Shown: positions 53,065-61,452, counted from the first letter of the stretch. The stretch is DNA of 64,000 nt from Desulfovibrionaceae bacterium (GCA_910575755.1 CAJTFO010000002.1:124001-188000), one strand, 5' to 3'. The notes: a model not told the origin generated them from the letters alone. Numbers and translations: made by a program.

Positions 53065-53940
53065 ATGATGATTCACAAACTCCAGCCGTTCACCGATATG
53101 CTCGACTGGCTGCACCATTTCTGGGAACGCTCGTCCACTCAGCGCAGCATTGCCCTGTTTTTGCTGTGGTTTTACCTGCTTGTTCTGGCAGGCGTGGAGC
53201 TGAAGCGTCTGGGCCTGTATCCGCTCTGGCTGCCACAACCTCCGGACAGCCACTTTTACGCCATCCACATGGCCTTCACTCTGATTCTGGCCATGGAGGT
53301 GATCAGCCTGATTTTCGTGATTCCCTCATCCCTGTCCCAGTCCATGGGCAAGCAGTTCGAGATTCTGACCCTGATTCTGCTGCGCAATGCCTTCAAGGAG
53401 CTGGCCGCCCTGCAGGAGCCCGTACACATCGGCTTTGACAATATTCAGTCCGTGGTGGAAATCGGCGTGTCCGCGGCCGGGGCATTGTGCGTTTTTCTGT
53501 GCCTGGGCCTGTACCGGCGTATCGCGCGGCGGCAGCGCTTCATCCAGAGCCCGGACATGCGCATGCGCTATGTCATGAGCAAAAAACTGCTGGCTCTGAG
53601 CCTGTTCGTGATTTTTTTCAGCTTCGGCGTGTACGATCTGACCATGCACCTGCACACCGGCAAGGAACAGCATTTTTTTGAAACCATCTATACCGTGCTG
53701 ATTTTCGCGGATATCGCCATGGTGCTCATCGCCCAGCGCTATATGCCCTCTTATCACGCGGTATTCCGCAATTCGGGCTTTGTCATCGGCACGCTGCTCA
53801 TGCGGCTTTCGCTGTCGGCCCCGCCGCTCTGGAGCCCGCTCATCGGTCTGTTCGCCGCGCTCTTCGTCCTGGCGCTGACCTGGGGAACCAACTTCTTCAG
53901 CCCTCATCTGGAGCCGGAGAGAAAAAGCAAGGCCAACTGA
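53065..53940 (+). CDS. Conserved hypothetical membrane protein
   Basis: I do not recognise this 291-residue protein. It has six or seven predicted transmembrane helices: IALFLLWFYLLVLAGVEL (~residues 31-48), AFTLILAMEVISLIFVIPSS, a pair around GALCVFLCLGLYRRI, ALSLFVIFFSFGVYDLTMHL, TVLIFADIAMVLIA, and a C-terminal pair ending at LFVLALTWGTNFF. A cytoplasmic-looking segment SQSMGKQFEILTLILLRNAF separates helices 2 and 3. The start MMIHKLQPFTDMLDWLHHFW follows AAAGAGA; ATG at 53068 is equivalent. It has its own strong promoter and stands alone. Confidence 0.75.
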   Translation: MMIHKLQPFTDMLDWLHHFWERSSTQRSIALFLLWFYLLVLAGVELKRLGLYPLWLPQPPDSHFYAIHMAFTLILAMEVISLIFVIPSSLSQSMGKQFEILTLILLRNAFKELAALQEPVHIGFDNIQSVVEIGVSAAGALCVFLCLGLYRRIARRQRFIQSPDMRMRYVMSKKLLALSLFVIFFSFGVYDLTMHLHTGKEQHFFETIYTVLIFADIAMVLIAQRYMPSYHAVFRNSGFVIGTLLMRLSLSAPPLWSPLIGLFAALFVLALTWGTNFFSPHLEPERKSKAN

Positions 53941-54005
53941 ACGGCATCAGAATCCACGGCGCTTTTGACGCTGCGCCAGCCGCGCGTCCCGCATCCCGGA
54001 ACGAC

Positions 54006-54038
54006 ACAAAAAGGCTCCCCGGCCTTTGGCCGGGGAGC
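54006..54038 (-). terminator. Rho-independent terminator
   Basis: A perfect 11-bp GC stem (54014-54024 with 54028-54038), 3-nt loop, followed on the minus strand by CTTTTTG. It terminates the small gene at 54068-54439 and may also stop the convergent membrane protein transcript. Confidence 0.82.
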
Positions 54039-54067
54039 TGCGGAAAATGTACGGAAAAGTGACAGCG

Positions 54068-54439
54068 CTAGGCGTTGGCGGCCTTGAGCATTTCTTCCAG
54101 CATGGACAGGGTGGGGGTAGCGCCGGCGTCCAGACCGCAAAGACCGCGCACGGCCAGCATGAGCATGTCAAACTGGAGAACCATTTCGGTCACGCCGTTG
54201 TCAATGACGCAATAATCACCGCGCACCGAAAGACGGTAGGCGTGGCGGCTGCGTTCCTGACCGCTGGAACGCACGATATAATATACCTGTTCGTTCTTGT
54301 CCGTCACATAAAGTTTCTGGCGAGTGAGCATGCCGTGCTCCTCGTCATACCAGGAGCACTCTGAAAAAAGCCGACCGCGAAACTGGACGTCGCTGCCGTT
54401 GTCGTGTTTCAGACTGATTTCTTCCATATTCTTCTGCAC
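54068..54439 (-). CDS. Conserved hypothetical protein
   Basis: A 123-residue soluble protein I do not recognise. The GTG at 54439 is chosen since AAGGAG lies 5 nt upstream; ATG at 54427 is an internal alternative. The sequence is beta-rich and mixed-charge: DVQFRGRLFSECSWYDEE, RQKLYVTDKNEQVYYIVRSS, HAYRLSVRGDYCVIDNG, then an amphipathic helix VLQFDMLMLAVRGLCGLDAG and a C-terminal helix SMLEEMLKAANA. No signal peptide or catalytic motif. It ends in a well-formed terminator, so it is probably a real monocistronic gene. Confidence 0.7.
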   Translation of the reverse strand: MQKNMEEISLKHDNGSDVQFRGRLFSECSWYDEEHGMLTRQKLYVTDKNEQVYYIVRSSGQERSRHAYRLSVRGDYCVIDNGVTEMVLQFDMLMLAVRGLCGLDAGATPTLSMLEEMLKAANA

Positions 54440-54552
54440 GTTCACTCCTTCTTCCACGACTCTTGCCCGATATGGCCGGGACACTGTGCGGGCACTGTTG
54501 CAGTGCAAGCTAGCATTGCAGACGAAGCCTTGTCAACAATTGCAGCAACCAA

Positions 54553-55125
54553 CTATCGCGTTTCACGGGACGGGCCCTGGGACGCGCCGCCGGTCTGTCT
54601 GCCCGCGAAGCGCGCGTAGCAGCGGGTCACGGGCGAGGCCGGGTCCATGCCCGCCAGAAAGGAGCCGCTGGGCCGGACAGGGCCGGGGCCGGGCCGGGGG
54701 GGGGATTGCTCCGCAGGCGACATTTTTTCTGTCTGACAAGCGGAGGCAGTGGCGTTCAATACATTTTTGCCCAGCACCAGCCTTACTTTCACGCTGCTGA
54801 AAAAGGGTTTTTCCATGAAGGCGTTGACCCGCTCCAGAATTTCCCCGCTCATCAGATGCAATTCCTGCATGAGCATGGCGTCTTCAACGCCAAGCAGCAG
54901 CATATTCTTGTGATGTCCCAGGGGCAGGGCCAGAGGGGCCAGCTCCGGGCCCATGACCTGTTCCCAGTTTTGCCAGAGCAGACTCAGCCGGGCGTGCTCC
55001 GGGCTGCCGCCCAGGGCGGCCAGCAGCGCGGACAGCAGCTCTCCGGCCAGTGCCGGGCCGCCGCCTTTGCGCCGTTGACGCGCCGCGCGCCGTATGGAGG
55101 GATGTGCTGGGGGCTGCTGTTTCAT
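54553..55125 (-). CDS. DUF721 (DciA-like) protein
   Basis: A 190-residue protein with an N-terminal DUF721 domain, the family of DciA, a replicative helicase operator. Typical features: basic N-terminus, LSALLAALGGSPEHARLSLLWQNWEQVMGPELAPLALPLG and then NMLLLGVEDAMLMQELHLM. The C-terminal ~70 residues are Pro/Gly/Ser-rich and probably disordered. It is divergent from sahR, sharing an ~100-nt regulatory region. DciA function is inferred from the family only. Confidence 0.78.
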   Translation of the reverse strand: MKQQPPAHPSIRRAARQRRKGGGPALAGELLSALLAALGGSPEHARLSLLWQNWEQVMGPELAPLALPLGHHKNMLLLGVEDAMLMQELHLMSGEILERVNAFMEKPFFSSVKVRLVLGKNVLNATASACQTEKMSPAEQSPPRPGPGPVRPSGSFLAGMDPASPVTRCYARFAGRQTGGASQGPSRETR

Positions 55126-55156
55126 TTCGGTTCAGCCTGTGGACGCCACTGTCCGC

Positions 55157-55202
55157 TTGACCATATCTGGATAGACTGATATTAACATCAAATTAAGTTG
55201 AT
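55157..55202 (+). promoter_or_regulatory. Promoter and putative SahR operators of sahR-ahcY
   Basis: TTGACC (55157-55162), 17-nt spacer, TATTAA (55180-55185) form a strong sigma-70 promoter. Two dyads overlay it. ATATC-N10-GATAT (55163-55182) fills the spacer and enters the -10. ATCAA-N6-TTGAT (55187-55202) covers the predicted start site. This is what autorepression by an ArsR-type regulator would look like. Confidence 0.6.
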
Positions 55203-55226
55203 TTATTCGTGAAAAAAAGGCCGTTC

Positions 55227-56150
55227 ATGGCATTGCTGCACTTTAAAGCTCTTTCTGATGAAACCCGGCTGCGGCTTGTGCACATTCTGCTGCATTATGA
55301 GCTTTCGGTCAACGAACTGGTGCGCATTCTGGGCATGGGCCAGTCGCGGGTTTCCCGGCATCTGAAAATTCTGACCGAGGCCGGCTTGCTGACCTCGCGC
55401 CGGGACGGGCTGTGGGTGTTTTACGCCGCGCCCCGCGCCGGCAAGGAGCGCGATTTTCTGCGCGCTGTCATGCCCTTTGTGCCCGCCGATGCGGTCATGC
55501 GCGCTGATCTGGGCATGGCCGCGCAGATTCTGGAAGAGCGCGCCCGCAAGACCCGCCAGTTTTTCAATGCCATCGCCGAGGACTGGGACGAGCTCAACCG
55601 TGAAGTGCTTGGCGCGTTTGACCTGGCAGAGACGGTTTGCGCCGCCGTGCCTGACGGCTGCGGCACGGCTGTGGATCTGGGCTGCGGCACGGGCGCGGTG
55701 CTCGGCCGCCTGCTGCCCCTGGCGCGCGGGGTCATCGGCGTGGACGGTTCGGCCCGCATGCTTGAGCTCTGCCGCCGCCGCTTCAGCCAGGAAGAGCTGG
55801 GCGATGGCCGGGTTTCCCTGCGCATCGGCGAACTCAGCCATTTGCCCTTGCGCGATCATGAGGCGGACTTTGCCTGCATCAATCTCGTGCTGCACCATTT
55901 GTCCGCGCCGGAGGAGGGCCTGCGCGAGATCCGCCGGATCATGGCCCCGCACGGACGCTTGTTTGTGGCCGATTTTCTGCGCCACAACGACGAAACCATG
56001 CGCAGCCGCTATGGCGACCGCTGGCTGGGCTTTGAGGAAAGCGAGCTGGCAGCCGGCCTGGAGCGGGCCGGCTTTGCCCTTGTGCGCAGCGCCCGGCAGT
56101 CCGTGGGTCGGGGGCTTGAACTGCTGCTGATGGAGGCCGCCGCCCGCTGA
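55227..56150 (+). CDS. sahR: SahR-type regulator: ArsR HTH fused to SAM methyltransferase fold
   Basis: A 307-residue fusion. Residues ~1-90 are an ArsR winged helix-turn-helix (LHFKALSDETRLRLVHILL, MGQSRVSRHLKILTEAGLLT). Residues ~120-300 are a class I SAM-dependent methyltransferase fold with AVDLGCGTGAVLGRLL (motif I) and VIGVDGSARMLELC. This architecture directly upstream of ahcY matches SahR of Desulfovibrionales, which senses S-adenosylhomocysteine and represses SAM-cycle genes. The methyltransferase domain probably serves as the ligand sensor. ATG 55227 has AAAGG at ideal spacing; a GTG at 55209 is possible. The promoter region carries two dyads. Confidence 0.85.
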   Translation: MALLHFKALSDETRLRLVHILLHYELSVNELVRILGMGQSRVSRHLKILTEAGLLTSRRDGLWVFYAAPRAGKERDFLRAVMPFVPADAVMRADLGMAAQILEERARKTRQFFNAIAEDWDELNREVLGAFDLAETVCAAVPDGCGTAVDLGCGTGAVLGRLLPLARGVIGVDGSARMLELCRRRFSQEELGDGRVSLRIGELSHLPLRDHEADFACINLVLHHLSAPEEGLREIRRIMAPHGRLFVADFLRHNDETMRSRYGDRWLGFEESELAAGLERAGFALVRSARQSVGRGLELLLMEAAAR

Positions 56151-56198
56151 CGCCCCGCATTGACCATTTGCCAAAAATTCTCAAGGAGAAGCATCAAG

Positions 56199-57620
56199 AT
56201 GACCAAAGCACTGGATTTGAGCCTGCCCCATAAAGTGGCGGACATGAGCCTGGCCGATTTCGGCAAGAAGGAAATGCAGCTTTCCGAGCGGGAAATGCCC
56301 GGTCTCATGGAATGCATCAGAAAGTACGGGCCGCAGAAACCCCTCCAGGGCCTCAAGGTCATGGGCTCTCTGCACATGACCATCCAGACGGCCATGCTGA
56401 TCAAAACCCTGCACGCCCTGGGCGCGGACATCCGCTGGGCCTCGTGCAACATCTTCTCCACCCAGGATCATGCGGCGGCGGCCATTGCCGAACAGGGGCT
56501 GGCCAAGGTGTTCGCCTGGAAGGGCGAAACCCTTGAGGACTACTGGTGGTGCACGGAAATGGCCCTGACCTGGCCCGACGGCTCCGGCCCGGATCTTATC
56601 GTGGACGACGGCGGCGACGCCACCCTGCTCATCCACAAGGGCGTGGAAGCTGAAAACGATCCTTCCATTCTCTCGCAAAAGACCGACAACAAGGAATTTC
56701 AGTGCGTGCTGGACCGCCTGGCCCTGCGCCTCAAGGAAGACCCGCGGCACTGGCACAAGGTGGCGGCCGGCATGAAGGGCGTTTCTGAAGAAACCACCAC
56801 CGGCGTGCACCGTCTCTATCAGCTTGAAAAGGAAGGCAAGCTGCTCTTCCCGGCCATCAACGTCAATGATTCGGTGACCAAGTCCAAGTTTGACAATCTT
56901 TACGGCTGCCGCGAGTCGCTGGCTGACGGCATCAAGCGCGCCACGGACATCATGGTGGCGGGCAAGGTGGTGGTGGTCTGCGGTTACGGCGACGTGGGCA
57001 AGGGCTGCGCCCAGTCCATGCGCGGCTTCGGCGCGCGCGTGCTGGTGACCGAGATCGACCCCATCTGCGCGCTTCAGGCCGCCATGGAAGGCTATGAAGT
57101 GACCACCGTGGAGGAGGCCCTGCCGCTGGGCGACATCTATGTGACCTGCACCGGCAATTATCATGTGATCACCGGCGCGCACATGGAAGGCATGAAGGAT
57201 GAGGCCATTGTCTGCAATATCGGCCATTTCGATAATGAAATCGACATGAACTACCTGGAGAGCACGCCCGGCGTGAGCAAGCTGAACATCAAGCCCCAGG
57301 TGGACAAGTGGACCCTCAAGTCCGGCCGCAGCATTCTGGTGCTGGCCGAAGGCCGCCTGGTCAACCTGGGCTGCGCCACGGGCCACGCCAGCTTTGTCAT
57401 GTCCAACAGCTTCACCAACCAGACTCTGGCCCAGATCAAGCTGGCCGCCGAGAAGCTGGAAAACAGGGTCTACACCCTGCCCAAGGAACTGGATGAGGAA
57501 GTGGCCCGCCTGCACCTGGGCCGTCTGGGCGCCAGGCTGACCAGACTCACCCAGGAACAGGCCGACTATATCGGCGTGAAGGTGGAAGGCCCGTACAAGT
57601 CCGCCATGTACAGGTATTGA
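56199..57620 (+). CDS. ahcY: Adenosylhomocysteinase
   Basis: A 473-residue S-adenosylhomocysteine hydrolase that splits SAH to homocysteine and adenosine, completing the activated methyl cycle. Motifs: [17 protein letters not shown] (substrate loop), [30 protein letters not shown] with the catalytic Lys and Asp, the NAD loop [11 protein letters not shown], and the C-terminal [14 protein letters not shown] long insertion between the substrate loop and the NAD domain is typical of the bacterial long form. AAGGAG precedes the ATG at 56199, 48 nt after sahR, so both share a transcript. A long hairpin follows. Confidence 0.97.
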   Translation: MTKALDLSLPHKVADMSLADFGKKEMQLSEREMPGLMECIRKYGPQKPLQGLKVMGSLHMTIQTAMLIKTLHALGADIRWASCNIFSTQDHAAAAIAEQGLAKVFAWKGETLEDYWWCTEMALTWPDGSGPDLIVDDGGDATLLIHKGVEAENDPSILSQKTDNKEFQCVLDRLALRLKEDPRHWHKVAAGMKGVSEETTTGVHRLYQLEKEGKLLFPAINVNDSVTKSKFDNLYGCRESLADGIKRATDIMVAGKVVVVCGYGDVGKGCAQSMRGFGARVLVTEIDPICALQAAMEGYEVTTVEEALPLGDIYVTCTGNYHVITGAHMEGMKDEAIVCNIGHFDNEIDMNYLESTPGVSKLNIKPQVDKWTLKSGRSILVLAEGRLVNLGCATGHASFVMSNSFTNQTLAQIKLAAEKLENRVYTLPKELDEEVARLHLGRLGARLTRLTQEQADYIGVKVEGPYKSAMYRY

Positions 57621-57627
57621 CGTCCGT

Positions 57628-57679
57628 CCGGAGTAAATGAACCCTGACTTTGCACAAAGCCAGGGTTCATTTACTCCGG
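57628..57679. terminator. Long perfect hairpin between ahcY and ltnD
   Basis: A perfect 19-bp outer stem (57628-57646 with 57661-57679), one mismatch, then an inner CTTTG/CAAAG stem and 2-nt loop. It sits between convergent ahcY and ltnD, and the right arm contains the ltnD stop codon. Tails are only moderately T-rich. Most likely a bidirectional terminator that also protects both mRNA ends. Confidence 0.75.
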
Positions 57680-58573
57680 CTTGTTCTTCTGCGGCAGCTC
57701 AATGCCGGGAAAGGTCTTGATCACCGCGGCGTCGGCCTCGCGCCCCAGACCCCGCGCCTGCGCGGCCACGAACTGCTGGAGAGCAGCGGCGGCCAGAGGA
57801 GCGGGCATGCCCTGCTCGCGTGTGGTTTCGCTGACGATGCCCAGATCCTTGACGAAGATATCCACGGCGCTCAGGGGCGTATAGTCGCCGCTGACCACAT
57901 GCTTCATGCGGGTTTCAAACATCCAGGAATTGGCCGCCGCGCTGGTGATGACCTTGTAGATGTCCCCGGCGTCCAGGCCCATGCGCAGGCCCAGGGCCAT
58001 GGCCTCGGCGGCCACGGCAATATGCGTGCCCGCCAGCAGCTGGTTGACCACCTTCATGGCTGAGCCCTTGCCCGCTTCGTTTCCAAGGCGGTGAACCACA
58101 GCCGCCACGGCGCTGAGGCCGATTTCAGCCCCGGCGAAGGCCTCGGGCGAGCCGGAGGCCATGACGCTCAGCCTGCCGGCGGCGGACTGGGCCGGGCCGC
58201 CGGAAACGGGAGCATCCAGATAGAGCAGGCCCAGTGCGGCCAGACGCCGCTCCATGTCCACGGCAAAGGCGGGCCTGACCGTGACGCAGTTGATCACCAC
58301 GCCCCCCGCCCGCATGGCCCTGGCCGCCCCCCCCTGGCCGAAGAGCACATCTTCCGCCTGAGCGGCGTTGACCACGGCCAGAAAGAGCACATCCGCCCGG
58401 GCCGCGGCTTCCGCCGGCGCATGGGTGGTCTGTCCGCCGTGGGCGGCGAACGCTTGCAGAGGTCTGGAGCCGCGATTGCAGCCTATGGTTTTCAGGCCCG
58501 CGCGCAGCAGGGATTGCGCCATGCCCAGGCCGATAGCCCCCAGGCCCACCACCGCGTATGTGCGTTGCGGCAT
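57671..58573 (-). CDS. ltnD: L-threonate dehydrogenase-like NAD-dependent oxidoreductase
   Basis: A 300-residue beta-hydroxyacid dehydrogenase (HIBADH superfamily). The dinucleotide motif is VVGLGAIGLGMAQSLL; the substrate loop YLDAPVSGGPAQSAAGRL; the catalytic Lys is in KVVNQLLAGTHIAVAAEA. NSWMFETRMKHVVSGDYTP followed by AVDIFVKDLGIV strongly recalls LtnD. LtnD oxidises L-threonate to 2-oxotetronate in acid-sugar catabolism. AGGAGG precedes the ATG at 58573. The otnI-like gene lies 35 nt upstream on the same strand, supporting the pathway. Alternatives are tartronate semialdehyde reductase or 3-hydroxyisobutyrate dehydrogenase. Confidence 0.8.
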   Translation of the reverse strand: MPQRTYAVVGLGAIGLGMAQSLLRAGLKTIGCNRGSRPLQAFAAHGGQTTHAPAEAAARADVLFLAVVNAAQAEDVLFGQGGAARAMRAGGVVINCVTVRPAFAVDMERRLAALGLLYLDAPVSGGPAQSAAGRLSVMASGSPEAFAGAEIGLSAVAAVVHRLGNEAGKGSAMKVVNQLLAGTHIAVAAEAMALGLRMGLDAGDIYKVITSAAANSWMFETRMKHVVSGDYTPLSAVDIFVKDLGIVSETTREQGMPAPLAAAALQQFVAAQARGLGREADAAVIKTFPGIELPQKNKPE

Positions 58574-58608
58574 AGTATCCTCCTTTGTATCCGGGAAAAA
58601 ACGCCCGT

Positions 58609-59403
58609 TCAGCAACGACCGGGAAGCACGCCGCAGGCGCGCATCCAGCCCAGCCCGTCCACAGTGTTGCCCGCCGGGGTGTACTCGCAGCCCACCACGC
58701 CCCGATAGCCGAGTTCATCCAGCAGCGCCAGCAGATGCGGATAATTGAGTTCACCCTGGTCCGGCTCGTGCCGGTTCGGCACGCCCGCCAGCTGGCAGTG
58801 CCCGATGAGCGGGAAAAAGCGCCGCAGCCGCCCTGATACGTTGCCCTGTTCCATCTGGCAGTGAAAAAAGTCGAATTGCAGGCGCAGGTTGGGCAGGTTC
58901 AGCATCTCAATATACGCGGCGGCCTGTTCCTGGGTGCGCAGGAAATACTGCGGCATGCTGTAGCTGCTGATGGGTTCCAGGCAGAGTTCCAGCCCTTCAT
59001 CGGCCAGGCGCTGGGCGGCCCGCCGGACATTGTGCAGATAGGTTTGTTCCAGGAGCGCGCCGTCAGCATCAGGAGGCCGATTGCCCGCCATGAGGTGCAC
59101 GCGCAGGCAGCGCAGGGCCTTTGCGTAAAGCACGGCCCGCTCCAGCGCGGCGTCCAGTTCCTTTTCCCGACCGGGCAGACAGGCCATGCCACGTTCTCCG
59201 GCCTGCCAGTCGCCGGGCGGAAGATTGAACAGGGCCTGCCCGAGGTTGTTGCGTTCCAGGGCGCGGGCCAGATCCTCGGGCGCAAAGTCATAGGGGAAAA
59301 GGCATTCCACCCACTGGAAGCCCTGATCCGCCGCCGCGCTGAAGCGGTCGGGGAAGGGCAGTTCCGTGAACATCATGGTAAGATTGGCCGCAAAACGGGG
59401 CAT
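58609..59403 (-). CDS. otnI: OtnI-like 2-oxotetronate isomerase (hydroxypyruvate isomerase family)
   Basis: A 264-residue TIM-barrel isomerase of the Hyi/OtnI family. It opens with MPRFAANLTMMFTELPF and has VECLFPYDF, FNLPPGDWQAGERGMACLPG, LCLEPISSYSMPQYFL, LQFDFFHCQ and GVVGCEYTPAG, with Glu and His metal ligands where expected. In the threonate/erythronate route, OtnI isomerises 2-oxotetronate to 3-oxotetronate. The kinase (OtnK) and decarboxylase (OtnC) are not in the window. Hydroxypyruvate isomerase is the alternative. AAGGAGG lies 7 nt before the ATG. Confidence 0.8.
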   Translation of the reverse strand: MPRFAANLTMMFTELPFPDRFSAAADQGFQWVECLFPYDFAPEDLARALERNNLGQALFNLPPGDWQAGERGMACLPGREKELDAALERAVLYAKALRCLRVHLMAGNRPPDADGALLEQTYLHNVRRAAQRLADEGLELCLEPISSYSMPQYFLRTQEQAAAYIEMLNLPNLRLQFDFFHCQMEQGNVSGRLRRFFPLIGHCQLAGVPNRHEPDQGELNYPHLLALLDELGYRGVVGCEYTPAGNTVDGLGWMRACGVLPGRC

Positions 59404-59558
59404 GACGCGCCTCCTTGTAGCCGGTGCGGATGGGACCGGGTTCCGGACGGGGAAAACAGACAGGGACCGCGGCCGCCGGAAAGGCCGTGCCGTTCTGTGG
59501 CTGTATCAATACTGTGCGCCGCCACAGACTGCAAGCGCGCCGGCTTTTGGCCAAACGC

Positions 59559-59732
59559 CTACCCGCGTGCTCCTTCCCGCCGCGCGGGAGCGGCCCGCCA
59601 CTGGCTGAGCAGCACTCCGGCGATGATCAGGGCCGAAGCCAGATACTGCGAAGGCAGAAAGACCTCATGCAGCAGGCTCACCCCGAACAGCGGCGTAAAC
59701 ACCGGGATCAGCTTGGTGCAGGCCGCGGCCTG
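59559..59732 (-). pseudogene. C-terminal remnant of an EamA/DMT-family transporter
   Basis: Fifty-odd codons on the minus strand read like the last two helices of an EamA permease: AACTKLIPVFTPLFGVSLLH, then EVFLPSQYLASALIIAGVLL and SQWRAAPARREGARG before the stop. EamA proteins are ~290 residues with ten helices; everything upstream is missing and the sequence changes character beyond ~59732. There is no start codon or ribosome site, so this is a decayed fragment. Confidence 0.65.
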
Positions 59733-59753
59733 CCCGGCGCGGGCCGGGGCGTC

Positions 59754-59912
59754 ATGGCCGTTCCCGGCGATGGGTTGGAAGATGATTTTTCCGACAACCT
59801 ATGGTACTCGGTCAAAGACATCAAGAATACCGCCGGGAACACGTCATGGCGGCGGGGAGAACTGTATGCTGATGCGAACCGCTATCACAACGTCCAGCCT
59901 GGCGCGGCCTGA
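59754..59912 (+). pseudogene. Possible gene fragment of unknown origin
   Basis: A 52-codon open stretch starting MAVPGDGLEDDFSDNLWYSV and containing NTSWRRGELYADANRYHNV. It does not look like a GC-rich frame shadow: aromatic and Asp/Asn-rich, with lower GC than its neighbours. I do not recognise the family. It abuts the EamA remnant, so it may be the end of another broken gene. It has no ribosome-binding site. Confidence 0.3.
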
Positions 59913-59960
59913 CGCGCCGGGCCGTTGCGCCGTTGCGTCGTCATCCGGACGGGGCCGCGG

Positions 59961-60788
59961 ATGAAGATCGTTTTCTGCATTGACGACAATCCGCGTTATC
60001 TGCTGCTGCTCAAGGCGGCCGTGCGCTCTCTGCGCGCCCTGCACGGGCCCGACGTTCCCTGTCTGTGCGTGTACGCGGGGGACAAAGCCGAGGTGCTGGA
60101 GGGGCTGGCGCGTGAAAACGTGCCTCTGGCCCGCTACCGCCCCCGGCTCAGCCGCCAGGTGCTGCCGCCCGAAACCCATGCCAATATAGGCTGCTTTCTG
60201 AAGCTTGAGCTGGCCCTGGTGCCGGAGCTGGCCGAGGATGAGGCCGTGCTCTACTGTGATTCGGACGTGCTCTTCTACCGCCCCCTGGACGAGCTTTTCA
60301 GCGGCCCCCCGCCGTCCTATATGGGCATGGCGCGTGAACATACGGCCCCTTTCTATCATGAATACGAGACGCTCTCCTATCTGTTTCGGGAGCGGCGCTA
60401 CACCGTGCCCATGCCTTTTCCCATCTGGACATTTTCCAGCGGTGTGGCGCTGTTCAATCTGGCCCGGCTGCGGCGGCGCGGCCTGATCGACCATTTTCTG
60501 GCCTTTTCCCTCCAGAATGTGGGACGCATCGGCAATCTGGATCAGTCCCTGCTGAATTATTTTTTCGGCAAGCGCATCACCCGGCTGGAGGGCCGCTGGA
60601 ACCGGCCCCCGTATCAGGCCGATTGTCTGGACACGGCGCATATTGTGCATTTCCACGGCCCCAAGCCCTGGGACATGAAGAGCGCCTGGGCCAGAGACCT
60701 GCGCATCAACCATTTCGAGGCCATGCGCCGGGTCTGGCTGGACTTTCTGGAGCCGCATGAACGCGCCCTGGCGGAAAGCTGGGGCTGA
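59961..60788 (+). CDS. Glycosyltransferase, GT8-like
   Basis: A 275-residue GT-A fold glycosyltransferase. The opening strand MKIVFCIDDNPRYLLLLKAA, the metal-binding DxD in VLYCDSDVLFYRPL, GNLDQSLLNYFF and IVHFHGPKPWD (the GT8-type HxxGxxKPW) are visible. It probably transfers a hexose to LPS core or another surface glycan in the cytoplasm. The ATG at 59961 starts the conserved domain; an ATG 12 codons upstream is possible. It is read toward cheW and the DegT/GT2/GtrA genes. Confidence 0.85.
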   Translation: MKIVFCIDDNPRYLLLLKAAVRSLRALHGPDVPCLCVYAGDKAEVLEGLARENVPLARYRPRLSRQVLPPETHANIGCFLKLELALVPELAEDEAVLYCDSDVLFYRPLDELFSGPPPSYMGMAREHTAPFYHEYETLSYLFRERRYTVPMPFPIWTFSSGVALFNLARLRRRGLIDHFLAFSLQNVGRIGNLDQSLLNYFFGKRITRLEGRWNRPPYQADCLDTAHIVHFHGPKPWDMKSAWARDLRINHFEAMRRVWLDFLEPHERALAESWG

Positions 60789-60869
60789 ACGCCTCTCAAG
60801 TCTTTTGCGTTGCGGTCGATAGAGAGAGTACACGCGGCATGCCCGGGCCGCATTTGAGGAGGTTTTGCC

Positions 60870-61361
60870 ATGAGTCAGGCTATGGACGATGTGAAAGGCC
60901 GGGAACATGACGAGCACGACGGCGATCTGATCCAACTGGTCACCTTCCACATCGGCGAGGAAGAGTTTGGCGTGGATATCCTGGCTGTGCAGGAAATCAT
61001 CCGGCTGATGCAGATTACCATGGTGCCGCATGCGCCGGTCTTCATTGAAGGGGTCATCAACCTGCGCGGCAAGGTGATTCCGGTCATCAATATGCGGGCC
61101 CGCTTCAATATGCCCGCGCGGGAGCATGACAGCAACACCCGCATTGTGGTCATGGAGCTGGAACAGAAAATTGTGGGCTTTCTGGTGGACGGCGTTTCCG
61201 AGGTGCTGCGCATTCCGGCCGGCACTGTGGAGGATCCGCCGCCGGTGGTGGCCGGCATCGGTTCCGAATACATCCGCGGCATTGGCAAGCTGAACGACCG
61301 GCTGCTGATCCTGCTGGAACTGGACAACCTGCTCTGCGATATTGATTTGAGCGGCGTGTAG
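60870..61361 (+). CDS. cheW: Chemotaxis coupling protein CheW
   Basis: A 163-residue CheW that links chemoreceptors to CheA kinase. Features: LVTFHIGEEEFGVDILAVQEII, FIEGVINLRGKVIPVINMR (the family signature), VGFLVDGVSEVLRIP, then a C-terminal IRGIGKLNDRLLILLELDNL. A 17-residue acidic/His-rich N-terminus (DVKGREHDEHDGD) precedes the domain. GAGGAGG lies upstream of the ATG. No cheA, mcp or flagellar genes are nearby, so it is an orphan in this window. A terminator follows. Confidence 0.96.
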   Translation: MSQAMDDVKGREHDEHDGDLIQLVTFHIGEEEFGVDILAVQEIIRLMQITMVPHAPVFIEGVINLRGKVIPVINMRARFNMPAREHDSNTRIVVMELEQKIVGFLVDGVSEVLRIPAGTVEDPPPVVAGIGSEYIRGIGKLNDRLLILLELDNLLCDIDLSGV

Positions 61362-61452
61362 CGCAGAACGGAACGCGGCGCGGCGACTGGTTTTCAGGTC
61401 TTTGTCGCCTGCCGGTTCGGCGCTTGCTCCGGACGGCGATAGAGGATACTGT

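Noticed and set aside
61424..61452. TTGCTC-N17-TACTGT as promoter of the DegT aminotransferase
   Set aside because: Its predicted start would fall inside the stem of the cheW terminator that directly follows; a chance match is more likely.
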